Assembly: GCF_028372415.1 (NCBI RefSeq)
Contig: NC_092872.1
Location: forward strand, 278,569,206 to 278,633,205
DNA length: 64,000 bases
Direction of reading: 5' to 3'
From: Notamacropus eugenii
Taxonomy: Eukaryota > Chordata > Mammalia > Diprotodontia > Macropodidae
Below are positions 33,945 through 45,212 of the stretch, piece after piece (the first letter of the stretch is position 1; every line of letters begins with the position of its first letter). Made by a program: the position numbers and the translations under genes. A model generated the notes under the pieces. The model searched no databases. It had not been told where the DNA came from and saw only the letters and a list, made by a program, of their open reading frames with translations.

Positions 33945-34560
33945 AACAATTATTAAGCACCTACTATATTGGAGCCTTTATGATAGATGCTTAGGATAGA
34001 AATCAATCTATATGCATTTATTAAGTTCCTATTGTGTACCAGACACTGTGCTACATGCTGGGTATATAAAAGACAAAAAAGGTACAGTCCCTGCCTTTAA
34101 GAAGCTTACATCCTATTTGGTGCTTAAGGTCAGAATAAAAAAAAATAAGAATTCTATTAGAGGAGACCTAAGTACATACAGAGCAAATACAGAATACATA
34201 CAAGGTAGTCTGGGGAAAAGAGCACTGGTAGTCAGGGAGATCAGAAAAGGCTTTATCCACTCAGCATGTGAGCTGAGTCTTGAAGGAAGTAGGGGATTTT
34301 TTTGAGGTGAAGGGAAGAAGGGAGTACACTCCAGGCAGGGGGCACAGCCAGTGCAAAGGCATGAAGATGGAACCCCAAGAAGGCCAGTTTGGCTAGACCA
34401 TATACTAGAATTTGCAAAGGGATGGAATTACGATAAAGTGAGAAAGCCAAAAACAACCGTTCCCACTTTCTAGTAGCTTATAGTCTACCTGGGATGGGCA
34501 AAGACACAACAGAAACACAGAAAAGCAAAATCCAAGGTGGGGAAGAACTAGGAAAAGGAG
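33945..34560 (+). mobile_element. Old interspersed repeat ('tattaagcacc' family), two nested starts
   Basis: The family's opening phrase occurs twice, at 33,950 ('ttattaagcacctactat') and at 34,016 ('tttattaagttcctattgtg'). It is followed by 'acagtccctgcctttaagaagcttacatcc', 'tgagtcttgaaggaag' and 'gagtacactccaggcagggggcacagcc'. The double start suggests one fragment next to another. Confidence 0.6.
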
Positions 34561-36084
34561 AGAATTCTGGGAAAAACTAAAAAGATCTGAAGGAATGTGG
34601 CTCACAGGGATGTTGTGAAACTCCAAGAGGTCACACATTCAGGGTTTACTCTCCCAAGCTTCATGAGCAGAATGCCTGGAGAACAGCTGTTAGGTCTTCT
34701 CTTGGATTCTAAGGGGAGCACAGAGAAGAAAATGCCTTTTCTAATGCTGTAGGGCATGAGCCCCCACTGGTGTGTTCTGTCTACTTCCAAACATCAGTGA
34801 TATCAATTAGTTAGCTAAAGTTAATTGGCTTTTAGAAACATGCTTTTACTATGGTCATACAGTTCATACAAAACATCCCCTTTTTCCCAAAATATAAGAA
34901 AATATTCACCCACAAATACATGCAGAGTCCAAGGAAAAGCAGACTTGGGTTCAGAGCATATGATGTAGCAAAAGAGTAACTCACAGTCCCTAGTGACCGG
35001 AAGTACTTTTCTCCTCCTTGGGGGATACTTATTGAATTTCACTTAGACATGCTATAGCTTCATCTGCAGTGTTCCTAATAGAATCCTCAGTCTTCGTTCA
35101 TTATCACATCCAGGCAGTTCTCAGCTCTCAATGCATCAACTGTCAACCGCAGTTGTCCCAGAGGTGATGCAAGAATTCTGAGGGGAATAGTGGACCTCCC
35201 AAATCTTCCAGATCCTCCGATGCTCAGAAGGCTCTCCTCCAGACAAGAAGGGAGTCAGTCAAAGAGGAGGCAGAGATGATCTCCCTCTCTCCCCTAAGTT
35301 ATTTAAGTCAAAGGCTTGGCTGGAAATGTGCACCACCATGTCTCTAGATACTTGAATCTTTGAATCCCAAATTGGCTCACTATTTTATAGATAACCCAGG
35401 CTTGGTCAACAAAGGCTTGACCAACCAATCCAAACACATATCTTGGGTAATATCACACTAATTCATCCAATGACATTCGAGGGTTAACTTAAGTTTAATG
35501 TAAAGTCTGAGATGTGCTCTTATCTGATTGAGAGATCAGACCTGTATCAGTTACTCTTAAGGAGGGGAGGGTGTCATTGATCCACTGAATCAATATCTCT
35601 CCACCCTTACATATGTAAAACACTTTCCAAACTTGAATGTGTCCTTGGTTTCCTATTATTAGAGAGAATGACACAGCAAGAGTGTGATTCACTGACAAGA
35701 GACATATCCAAGGAGTAATGAAACACATGGAGAAGAAAGATCAGAATTCTTTTGAAAGTCATCAGCTCTAAGTAACTCGTAACAAATGAAGATGAAATCC
35801 TTTAATATTCTTTTCTATCAGTTGTCAACCTGTCTCTGATAGTCAGAGAGGAGTCCAAGTCTAAAGCCATTTCAAGAATAATGGCTTAGAACATCTATAC
35901 ATGGTACAGCTTACAACTGCCCAAGTGGTAGAAGGTGTCAAAGATTGCAAGCATTTGGGGCTTTTATCTTTTCCTTTGACTAGCTTGTTTTTGCCCTGAA
36001 AAGCACCTAGAAGGTACACTGCTCCCAGCTGAGATTCATGATCCAGGAAATGGTGATTCCATCCCAATTGACCTACTTGTTGTC
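34561..36084. other. Intergenic, unassigned
   Basis: I see no coding exon or confidently assignable repeat. ORFs in this stretch are below 80 codons and have no recognisable similarity. Confidence 0.5.
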
Positions 36085-36245
36085 ATATAAACTTGACATA
36101 ATATCTTCCATCTCTATACCTTTGCATGAGCCCTCCTTCACATCTGGAATGCACTCTCTCCCTAGTTCTCTTGAGAACTCTAGGGCTCCATTCAATTGCC
36201 ACTTTCTACTGATCCCATTAGAATATAAACTTCTGGATGACTAGA
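36085..36245 (+). mobile_element. L2 LINE 3' fragment
   Basis: 'acctttgcatgagccctccttcacatctggaatgcactctc' and 'attagaatataaacttctgg' match the L2 3' region in sense orientation. Confidence 0.6.
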
Positions 36246-36262
36246 GATTGTTACTGTCTCAC

Positions 36263-36297
36263 ATGCACACGCGCACACACACGCACACACACACACA
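36263..36297. repeat. (CA)n microsatellite
   Basis: This is an imperfect CA/CG run of about 35 bp. Confidence 0.85.
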
Positions 36298-36589
36298 GGA
36301 CCGTGTCTACATAGTATCCAAAAAAAAATTATATCCATTGATTTTTCTCCCTATCTCTTAATACTCTCTCCCTCCTCAAATTATCTTCATAGGATCATAG
36401 AATTAGACTGAGAAGGCACGTGGAGCTCAATTTGATCAATCCACCATAAGAAATATGAGGAAACAGAGTTCCAGAGAAATGAAAATGCTCAGTCAAGCTC
36501 ACCCAGGTTATAAGACATAGAACTAAGATTCTTTAATTCCAAATCCCAGACTCATTGATACCAACCAAGTTGGTATATGTTTCTCTGTG

Positions 36590-37235
36590 GACATGCTGCA
36601 TCCTCTAAGTAGAAGGTAAGATCCTTGATCCAGTCTACCAGCATCATGTCAGGAAACTGAATCGCTTCCATTTGAACTGTCTTAGGAAGATTGAGGATCA
36701 CCTGGTAGGATAAGGTACCATACACTGAAGACCTTGCTCAAGCTGAACTACCAAGTATTCAAACCATGCTTCAGAGAGCACAGCTCTGATGGGCTAGCCA
36801 TGTTGTTCAAATGCAAAATGTATGCTTGCCAAAAAAGACTATTTTATGGAGAACTCACATGGGGCAGGTGATCACATGGTGGTCAGAAGAAGTGATACAA
36901 GGACACTCTCAAGGTCTCTCTCAAGAACTTTGGATTTGACTGTGCAACATGGGAGACACTGGCGCAGGACTGCTCAGCATGGCATGCCCCCATCAGAAAG
37001 GGTGCTGTGCTCTTTGAGCAAAGCAGAATTAAGATAGCACAAAGTAAACGTAGGATGCACAAATTTGGGATATTCACCCCAAATATTCACACAGACTATC
37101 TGTGCCCAACCTGTGGTAGAGCACTCCGAGCTTGCATTGATCTGATCAGTCACAGTCGGACACACTGAAATTTCATTTTATCATGGTGATATCATTTTGG
37201 TCCTCTTCGAAGATGATGGACAACAACCAACCAAG
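36590..37235 (+). mobile_element. Non-LTR retrotransposon 3' end with zinc-finger-like C-terminus, copy 1
   Basis: Broken reading frames show the order seen at the end of some LINE ORF2 proteins: a FHLNCLRKIEDHL-like block, then 'ggagacactggcgcaggactgctcagcatggc', then 'ctgtgcccaacctgtggtagagcactccgagcttgcattgatctgatcagtcacagtcgg', which reads as a C2H2-like CPTCGRAxRACIDLISHSRTH segment. The 3' tail is 'tggtgatatcattttggtcctcttcgaagatgatggacaacaacc'. I cannot name the clade confidently. It is a dead copy with several stops and frame breaks. Confidence 0.65.
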
Positions 37236-37990
37236 ATCCTTGAGGGTAGGGGGGTGTTTTATTTTGCCTTTGGGTTCCCAGAATCTTGCTCAGTAACTGA
37301 CATACAGTAGGAAATTGGAAAAAAAAATTATTGAATTGGAGTGAGTTGTTAAATTAGATGAGAGAAGAGGATTTAGGAGCGGGTAGGGGCAGGACTTAGA
37401 AAAGAAGCACCATGTGAGCATGAGAGAGTGTGGGTGGTCTTCTGAGGACACTCATTAGTGAAACCCTGGGTGCCATTCTAGAATCACCCCCTAGAGCTAT
37501 CTTATCTTGATGAATTCCCAGCTCTCAAATACCAGATATTTTAATGTCTCCTATAAGGACAGTTGCCTTGGTAACTATAGATTTTAATGAGATTGATTGT
37601 TTTATAAAAGGCCTTGCCACAAAACAATTATGTGGTTTACTTACCAATGGCTAAATGTCTTTATTTGGAAGAGAAACACAGGAACATTCAGAGCTGGGCT
37701 TCTTATCTCTGACCACAAGAATGTTCATACCTAATTTCTATTGGCTGAAAGGAGTTTGAATCAGGCCCAAAGTGGATCCCATGGGTAAACTGCCTTCCAC
37801 ACTTCAAAAGACCCATGATTTCATCCCTGTGGCTTAACCCAATCAGATCGGAGTTTTAACCTGAAAGGGGCCTTATGGCTCATCTAGTCCAGCCTCATTA
37901 TATAGCCAAGGGAACAGTGGCCAGAGAGCAGAAGTAGCTGGCCCCAGATAATATGGGAAGTAAGTAGCAAGATTTGAACTAGAGTACTTT
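37236..37990. other. Intergenic, old repeat fragments
   Basis: An L2-like 3' scrap ('ctcagtaactgacatacagtagg') lies near 37,290. A MIR-like antisense piece is at about 37,860-37,985 ('ggccttatggctcatctagtccagcctcattatatagcc'). Confidence 0.5.
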
Positions 37991-38300
37991 TGTTGAGGTT
38001 AGGGGTGCTGGAACCCAAAAATAGTGACTTCAGGTCCCGACCATATGAATTTTACCCAAGCCTTCTTTCAAGCCAAAAAAATAAGGTTTATTAAAAATCT
38101 GCCATATTGGCCAGAGTCTTAAGGAATCTCAGCATTGTCTAAACTCTAAAGAAATATGAGCACTTACATGGAAACAAGATGGATCTTATACACAGAAAGA
38201 TTATAGGAGGAATCTAGGGTTGGTCAAGTAGTATGGGGTGATTGGAGGAGGGGTGTAGGGAGAAAATCTATGGGAGTAGGCTGGGATGACAAACCAAGAG
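37991..38300 (-). mobile_element. Candidate LTR fragment, antisense
   Basis: Read on the minus strand, there is a TATA-like TGTATAAGATCC, then AATAAACC about 100 bp downstream, then a segment ending CCTAACCTCAACA exactly where a TG would open the element on the + strand (37,991). That order fits the U3/R/U5 end of an endogenous retroviral LTR. The other boundary and a target duplication were not found, so this is tentative. Confidence 0.35.
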
Positions 38301-39289
38301 AATGAGGTTTAGATAGGATCAAGCATCGGAAAGAGTCAGATTGGAGGTAACAGACAATGGAGGCCTGGCTAGGTTAAGGGTAACAGAGAATTGGGCATGG
38401 AGATAATGATAGGACAGTTGAGAGGATTATAGCCTCAGGTGAACTCTATATCATGTGGGAAGATCCAAGGAAATTTCAAAGGGGTTTCCAGAGCCTGTAG
38501 AGTCTCACTCTAACTTCAAAAACAATATTCTTTCCCCTTCACCACATGGTGTGGAAGTGATCCATTTTCTGGCATGCATTGCTACCTTTCCATAGTATGG
38601 TAGATAGTCTTCATGAGTTACTGAGACCAACAGGAATCATTACCTGATCCTCCAGCTTCTAACTCTCAGCCCCTCTGAACCATCTTGGCTGATTCTGGAA
38701 CAGGTAATCTCTCATTCACCAATTCATTTCAAGAAATACTGCTGAAGATCTGTTGGGGACATGACAATGTTCTAGGCTCTCAAGATCTTTTTTTAGTCAA
38801 GATCTGTGAGTTTTTTAGGACAAGGAAGTTCCAGTGTAGAAATTCTCTCCACTGACCTAGATCATTCGATTCTGCAATAGATAGGCTAACAGATTTGTCC
38901 TACCACTGATTGGTTAAGTGCCCACGGTCCCACAGCTAGAATATGCCCAAGATGTCCCTGCCTCCAAGGCTGGCCCTCTGGTCACTACAACCTTCTAGGG
39001 ATATGGAAACAAATACAAAATTTCTTGCCTTTGAAGAGGTAACATTTATCTAGTAGAGACAGCATGTAGATAGATGATGAGAACATAGATTTAGGGCTGA
39101 AAATGACATCAGAGATCATAGAGTCAACTCCTTCATTTTGCAGATGACAGAACTGAGATGTGAAATGGATTTGCCAGGCAGTAAGTTTAAGAGCCTGGGT
39201 TCAAAGTTAGGTTCTTTGACTTCAAAACCGCTTACTGGTCCATCATAGCACTCTGCCTCTTGGAAAGAGATAGAAAGCAAATGCAAAGT
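38301..39289. other. Intergenic, unassigned plus MIR-like pieces
   Basis: Purine-rich sequence to about 38,500 may be the rest of the LTR candidate. MIR-like antisense cores lie at about 38,870-39,000 and 39,095-39,235 ('catagagtcaactccttcattttgcagatgacag'). Confidence 0.45.
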
Positions 39290-39866
39290 CCCTTTAATCT
39301 CCTCTCTTCTCCTCTCCTCTCCCTCACCTAAGGGTGTTCTCTCCAAAAGAAGGTAAATTTTGATGACTAAAAGCTGCCTAGTTAATTTGAGTTTTACTGG
39401 TTAGATCTCTTTCTCTTAGTCCAAGTCCTAAACCCCATTCACTCTGGATCTCAGGGACTAGACAACAATAGGTCCCTGCCCAAGTAGCTTAATGGTTATT
39501 TTTTGGACCCTCTTGGCTCAGAGTGAATGTCAACAGTAACTATTTCTCTTCTGGCCAGTCTTCCCCTCTCAGACTGATTTTTTTTTTATTGAAGGAGCCA
39601 TCCCTTGATTTACTTCTTAAAGTGGCTTGTTCACTGAATGGACCTTGCCTCACTCAAACTGAGAACCTGAAAAGACCTTAGTTTCAAAGGGCCAGGGTCT
39701 CCCATTGCATCCTGGGCCATCTCCAGTCATCCTGATGAATAACTGGTTACTGGACCCAGATGGCTGTGGAGGAGAAAGCAAGGCTGATGACCTTGCACAG
39801 CTCTCCGTCCCGCAAATCAAAGTCAACTGCAAGTCATGTCATCATCTCCCTTTTGTCATGGTCCTC
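39290..39866 (+). mobile_element. Composite repeat A (long form), copy 2, split by a solo LTR
   Basis: It is colinear with 26,980-27,645. Its last ~30 bp are displaced to 40,263-40,296 by the LTR insertion: 'tcatggtcctc' before the LTR continues as 'gtcctcttcaagaacaaaggacaaacc' after it. The interrupted tail shows that the repeat predates the LTR. Confidence 0.65.
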
Positions 39867-40262
39867 TGTAAGGGAATTGCCAACCCTCAGCTCTCTTGGA
39901 TGGCATACACCAATCACGGCTCAGGTAAACTGAGGGGAGATTGGTAAGGCATGAACAAGATGGTGCTGGGAGGAAGGGTTCCTCCCCTGTTTACCACCAG
40001 ATACTTCCTGAAACGTGGCTGGAAAGTAGTAGCAAAACTTGCTTAAACTAGTTTAATCTTGCTTGAGCTGCTTATGTAACTAAGGCATACACGATACGCC
40101 TTATATAAGTGCCTGAGCTAGTTTGAATAAATGGAGTTGCCTTACATCTTTGCCTCCCACCTCATCCATTACTCACAGCGAGCTCCTTCAGGGACGACAG
40201 GCCCTGCTGGTCAGATAAGACCTGTCGGCTCAGGGTGAACAGCCCCCACAAAACCCCATCCA
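39867..40262 (+). mobile_element. Solo LTR of an endogenous retrovirus
   Basis: The 396-bp element begins TGTAAGGGAA and ends CCCCATCCA, flanked by perfect 6-bp target duplications GTCCTC at 39,861-39,866 and 40,263-40,268. It has a TATA-like TTATATAAG at 40,101 and a polyadenylation signal AATAAA at 40,126-40,131. No internal viral region is present, so this is the remnant of LTR-LTR recombination. A 6-bp duplication suits class II (beta-type) elements, but the class is inferred. Confidence 0.85.
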
Positions 40263-40461
40263 GTCCTCTTCAAGAACAAAGGACAAACCACATCTAGTGA
40301 CCACTGTAGGGATGACAAAAGGCCTCATGTGGAAGGTGGCATCTGAACTGGCCTTTCAAGTCCTTTGCAGACTTATTTTCATTCACTGAAAGCCATGGCC
40401 CGTCAAGCAGAGCACCTTCATTTATGATACCAGAAATCACCTTTCACAACCTCATCTTGAA

Positions 40462-40502
<41 letters not shown>

Positions 40503-40645
40503 TACACAAACATATACAGTCACACATATACATATACAAATACACACTCTGTCACATACATACACAAACACATACACTCACACATATACACACACATATA
40601 CATATACAAATACATACTCTGTCACATACACACACACACACACTG
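40462..40645. repeat. (CA)n and CATA-type compound microsatellite
   Basis: A pure CA run (40,462-40,499) is followed by imperfect cacatatacatatacaaatac and ctgtcacatacatacacaaacac units, the latter partly repeated as a ~60-bp higher-order block (about 40,517-40,575 and 40,576-40,640). The ORF covering it is an artefact. Confidence 0.9.
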
Positions 40646-41789
40646 TGTAGGAGGCCAGTATACTGGCAACACTCAGTGTCTAGAAAATGAGGTCTGATTC
40701 ACTCTTGTCTCTGCAGTTGCTTCCAAGTCCTCCACTTGTACAGACAAAATCAGAGAAATCGTTTCCAACCATTACCATGAGGATACAACCAAGGAAACTT
40801 AAACAGAAGAGATAATTATGAGTTAAGGCCCATCCCTCCCCAAAGGTAGTTAGGCAGCGAGCAGAATGTCTCAACTAGAGAAGTGTTATTAAGCAGTATT
40901 AGCCTGAATTCTCCACGCAGCATTTAAGGCTACTTAGATACTCAGCACTGATGGGCATGGGAGTGTGCGTGTCTTCTTGTGGAGATTAGCAACCTTTAAG
41001 TGATGCTGCTTGAGGTGTTCTTTTTTTTTTTCCAGAGAAAAGTGGTGAATAGTTATGGTCAATATGTCCCCTGGCTTCCTGACAAGGGTTTATGAGAATC
41101 ACTGTCATAATAACTCACAATAATATTGAATGATGACATTTGAAGGGGACGTGTACAATCAGAAAAGGACCCAAGGATTCAATGAGACCGAACAGTGACA
41201 GATGGGAAGGCTTAATGATGCACTGGTACCCACAAAGTGCTGTGAGGCCTAGAAGACCTCCAATAAGCAGGAGAGATCCTTGTGAGGGGAATGAAGAAAT
41301 ATGGATGAGAATATCATCAAATGGGAAGACAGGAATAAGTGGTGATATATACCACAAGAGGGAGTACTCAACTTGATGAGATCATGAGTCCATTGAATTA
41401 TTAAAGTATAAGGAGATTTTATTAAGACACATAAAGCCTGAAACACTCTCTGTCTTGATCCTTCTCAACATTACTCCAACTGCATATTACAGTATTCACT
41501 CAAAACCACAGCTCACAAACCCTCACTGATGTTTCTGTTGGCAGTCCAATTCAGGAAAACATCCGTTCAAAGCAAGAACATTTAATTAAACCTCATAACA
41601 AAGCAAGAGACAAAGAAACTTCTCCATCTCCATACAAGTAGGGATACAAACTCTCGCAGAACATCACACTGGCCATTCTGCAGAGTAAATTGCAAATACT
41701 CAAAAAGTCTCTTTGACTCAGTGTCATCACTACTGATCCTGTATCAAAGAGCTTATTTTTAATAGAGGAAAAAAAGCACATATTCAGAA
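40646..41789. other. Intergenic, unassigned
   Basis: I see no gene and no confidently assignable repeat. Overlapping opposite-strand ORFs at 41,115-41,446 are short and have no recognisable similarity. Confidence 0.45.
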
Positions 41790-42260
41790 ATGTTTATGTT
41801 GGTATTTTATGCTAGATTAAAAAACTGAACAAATAAGAAGGAGATATCTAATTAAGAATTGGTTAAACAAATTATGCCATATGAAAATAATTTTATTGTG
41901 CAATAAGAAATGATGAATGGTATGGTTTCAGAGAAAACTGGGAAAACGTATTAATTGATATAGAGTGAAGTGATCAGTACCAATAGAACAATATATAGAA
42001 AAAACAGAACATTGTCAAGAAAAGAGACTTAAGAACTCTGATCAGTGCTAAGACCAGCACTCCAGAGGATCAATGGTGAAGGATGATGCTGACCCTTTGG
42101 CAGAGGGTGGGGGAAAGCAAAGGGGCAAAATGAGATGCACATTTCCAGACATGACCAATAGATGGGCTTGTTTAGCTTGACTATGATTGTTTGTTAATAG
42201 AAGAGGGTAAAAATTTGAGAGCAGAACTGTGGGTAAAGATGCCAAAAATAAGGGAAAAGG
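41790..42260 (+). mobile_element. L1 LINE 3' fragment, old
   Basis: 'tatctaattaagaattggttaaacaaattatgccatatg', 'attgtgcaataagaaatgatgaatgg' and 'agagtgaagtgatcagtaccaatagaac' match the L1 ORF2/3' UTR junction seen at 45,213. It is more diverged than that copy and uninverted. Confidence 0.7.
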
Positions 42261-42703
42261 GGGTCATTGTAGCATTTGTAAGTACACTAAAGAGAACAGA
42301 AGGAGATATGCACAGGACAGCTTTGCAATTAACATGTTGAATTTATTATATTTTCTTTTTTAAGTAGGCTGTACATAATAGATTTAGAATTTCAAATATA
42401 ATCCTCTTTTACCTTTCTTCAATATGTATATAGAAGTGCTTGTGAGTGATGATATTTGTCAGGTACAGAACAACAAAAAAAAAGTGCATTTTTCAAAATG
42501 ATAATCCCAAACCACTGACAGGAAAGAGAACACACATGGAAGACTGTCCCAACCAGGACCCCTCTGGCTCCTAGAGCTCAATCTCAGTCATGACTTGTGA
42601 TGTCACTCCCCATGAAGCTGCTGATGTCATCTACTCATCTCATGATGTCATCAGTCTGTGGATCACCTTTTCTGCTGATTCGCACCTGATCATTCGCTTT
42701 ACT

Positions 42704-42773
42704 ACACTGCCATCTGCTAGTGTCTCTTCAGAGTTCTCTAAAGAGGACTTCCAATGCTGCCACCTTGTGGGAT
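42704..42773 (-). promoter_or_regulatory. Pair of CTCF-like motifs
   Basis: On the minus strand CTAGCAGATGGCAGTG (42,704-42,722) and CCCACAAGGTGGCAGCA (42,755-42,773) each match the CTCF core. They are about 50 bp apart and in the same orientation. They point toward the + strand motif at 32,881. Binding is inferred from the motif only. Confidence 0.45.
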
Positions 42774-42796
42774 CTTTTTTTTTTTTTTTTTTTTTT
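42774..42796. repeat. Poly(T) run
   Basis: 23 consecutive T, possibly the reversed poly(A) of a retroposon whose body I cannot recognise. Confidence 0.9.
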
Positions 42797-43189
42797 ACTG
42801 AATTCCTGTAGCTTTGAGGCTTATTTCCATAGTGAGAGGGGTTATTAGTTCTTTTAGTTCATAGTTTCAAAAACTATCTCTGCTCTTTTGAGATTCAGAC
42901 CCATAGCCAACTAGAAAAAGTCTTCAGTATTTCCATCTTTTAACTGCTTTGCTTCTGCCCCAACTGTTCCTACTCTCACAATTCTATCAATTTGATAAGT
43001 GAGAAGATTACTTTCAACTCCAGTCATGTCCTGGTTCATCCAGATCACTCTGAAAGCCACCTTAGCAAGACTCAGAGGGGCTGAGTAAAATTGATTATTT
43101 CTGCCCTGTTTTTCCCTAATAACCACAAATACTGTCTTCCCTACATGAGAAGATTTTATTTCATAGGGAAGGAAGAATCATTGAAGAGT
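42797..43189. other. Intergenic, CR1/L3-like remnant possible
   Basis: 'catgtcctggttcatccagatcactctgaaagccacc' and neighbouring T-rich text are unassigned; there is no coding evidence. Confidence 0.35.
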
Positions 43190-43470
43190 TAATCAATAAG
43201 CTTTGAGCATTTATTATACCTACTATGTACCAGGCATTGTGCTAAGTACAGAGATACAGAGAAAGGAGAGGAAAACAATTCCTACTCTCAAGATTACCAA
43301 TTAGAAAGGTTATTTTGGAAAAATTGGGAAGGGTAGACTGGTGAGGTGACAGACTAGGGGCAAGAAAATTAGGTAGAAGGTTATTATAATAATCAAGGTG
43401 GGGAAAGAGGAGATCCCAAGCTATGGTAGTGGCTTATGAGTGGAGAAATGGTTTTGGATGTTTAACATGA
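43190..43470 (+). mobile_element. Old interspersed repeat ('tattaagcacc' family)
   Basis: 'catttattatacctactatgtaccaggcattgtgctaag' opens the copy. 'ttattataataatcaaggtgg' and 'gatcccaagctatggtagtggc' are distal blocks. A ~130-bp central part appears deleted compared with the copy at 34,008. Confidence 0.6.
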
Positions 43471-43629
43471 AGGAACTGCACCTGTGTCCAAGCTACTAGA
43501 GACTCTGTACCCATTTCTTTTCACTAAAGGGGCTCTCTACTCTGGACTCATACATACATAAGGCAGGGGAGATATACCAGCTACCTTTTCTTCCTTCTGT
43601 TCTCCATTCATGGTACTGGTACAGGATCA

Positions 43630-43876
43630 CCCAGCAAAAAAGGTGCTGTGTTCTATGAAAGAAGCAGAATTGCAGTAGCTCAAAAGAAGCATAGATGTGC
43701 AAATTTAGAGCCATCTCCACTCCAAATGTTCACACAGACTATCTGTGCCCAACCTATGGTAGAGCCTTCCTGGCTCATATTGGTCTGATGAGCCACAGTC
43801 AGACCCACTATACTTTAAGCCCAACATAGTGGTGTCATTTTGGTCCTCTTCAATTAGGAAGGACAGCAACTAACAT
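43630..43876 (+). mobile_element. Non-LTR retrotransposon 3' end with zinc-finger-like C-terminus, copy 2
   Basis: It is colinear with the last ~240 bp of copy 1 (36,990-37,235): 'aaggtgctgtgttctatgaaag', 'gaagcagaattgcagtagctcaaaagaa', 'tgtgcccaacctatggtagagcc', 'gtctgatgagccacagtcagac', then the tail 'ggtgtcattttggtcctcttcaattaggaaggacagcaac'. One cysteine codon of the finger is changed (CPTYGRA in place of CPTCGRA), consistent with a dead copy. Confidence 0.65.
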
Positions 43877-44834
43877 GTAGTCCAGAGTGGGTTCATTCCT
43901 AGGTGAGCTTGACCTCTGAAAGGTCTTAGGTTCCGTTTTCCTCCACTCTGATTCATTAGGTCTCCCCTTGCTCTCCAAGAATGATCTAAAACTTAGATTT
44001 TAATTCATATCTAAGGTATCTCCTAAAAAGGGAATAGAAAAGTAGTCTATGTGCAATGTGAATCAGGTATAGGACAGGTATTTATTTCCTACACATAAAA
44101 GAAGTAGCAAAACACAAATGACTCACAAACACACATTGATAGGAAGTAAGCAATCTGTAACTTAGAAATATTTCTATCTTCTACCTGTAAGTCATGTCTC
44201 AAACATTAGAAAAGGATTCCATTTGAGGAAGTGCTAAGTAGACTACATTTTACCTCACTTTTGTGCTGTACAAACAACTCTGGGGCATTCTTGAGCTGGT
44301 GGTCAACTTCTCCAGTGAAGAAACTACCCTTTGCCACCAGTCAACTCCACTTAATGAATCAAGGCCATTCAAGCTCACAAGGTCACCTCCAAGTCTGAGC
44401 ATAACTTTCTCAAGAATGATGTTGGGTCACTTATTCAAGAAAGGAAACTGTAAGCAAAAAAGACAGCTGGGGCCCAAAGAGCAAGTTTAACCAGACACAT
44501 CCATGATCCATGTGGCCATGACTCCAGAGAGGGGAGAAAAAACACAAACCATTTCTTTACCTCTCATTGGAAGTCTAGTGACACAACAATCAGCATCCCA
44601 CATGGGAAAATTGAAGGAAGAGAACAAGTTAGAATCATCTTATCTTCTTAAACCCACTTCTCTGCCACCATCAAAGACTGCGGGAGGACCAAAGGATTAC
44701 TCAGGGTTTGCTAAGTCATATTAAAATACTGAGTCATTCTTTGGGCTGAGTCACATACATAATTAATCAGAAGCAAGAAGGTCAGTTTTGTCCATGCGTG
44801 CTCTGTTCAATCCCCATTACAAATGCAAGAGGTA
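43877..44834. other. Intergenic, unassigned
   Basis: There is no gene evidence. The left copy of the L1 target-site duplication is at 44,819-44,834. Confidence 0.45.
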
Positions 44835-45212
44835 TGGGTATTCCCTCGATTTCCAGTTCTTGGCCACCACAGAAAGAGCTGCTATAAATATTTTTGTACA
44901 TGTGGGACCTTTCCCCATTTTAGAGGCGATATTACTGGGTCAAAGGTATGCACATTTTTGTAGCCCTTTGGGCAAAGTTGCAAACTATTCTCCAGGATGG
45001 TTGTATCAGCTCACAGCTACACCAACAATGAATTAGTGTTCCAACTCTCTCATATCTTCTCCAACATTTATCATCTTCCTGTTTTGTCCTGTTAGTAAAT
45101 CTGATAGGTGTGATGTGATACCTCAGAGTTGTTTTGACTTGCATTTCTCTAATCAATAGTGATTTAGAGCATTTTTTCATATGACTATAGATAGTTTTAC
45201 CTCTGAAAACTG
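44835..45212 (-). mobile_element. L1 LINE, inverted 5' segment
   Basis: On the minus strand this is the end of L1 ORF2: 'cagttttcagaggtaaaactatctatagtcatatg', 'tgctctaaatcactattgattag', 'gcaagtcaaaacaactctgagg', down to 'ggtggccaagaactggaaatcgagggaata'. It is joined head to head to the sense segment at 45,213 and belongs to the same insertion. Confidence 0.85.

Noticed and set aside
36870..37165. Possible zinc-finger gene from the C2H2-like motif
   Set aside because: The motif lies at the 3' end of a degenerate LINE ORF with several stops, and a second dead copy exists at 43,630.
40424..40690. 88-codon His/Thr-rich ORF
   Set aside because: Translation of a CA microsatellite.
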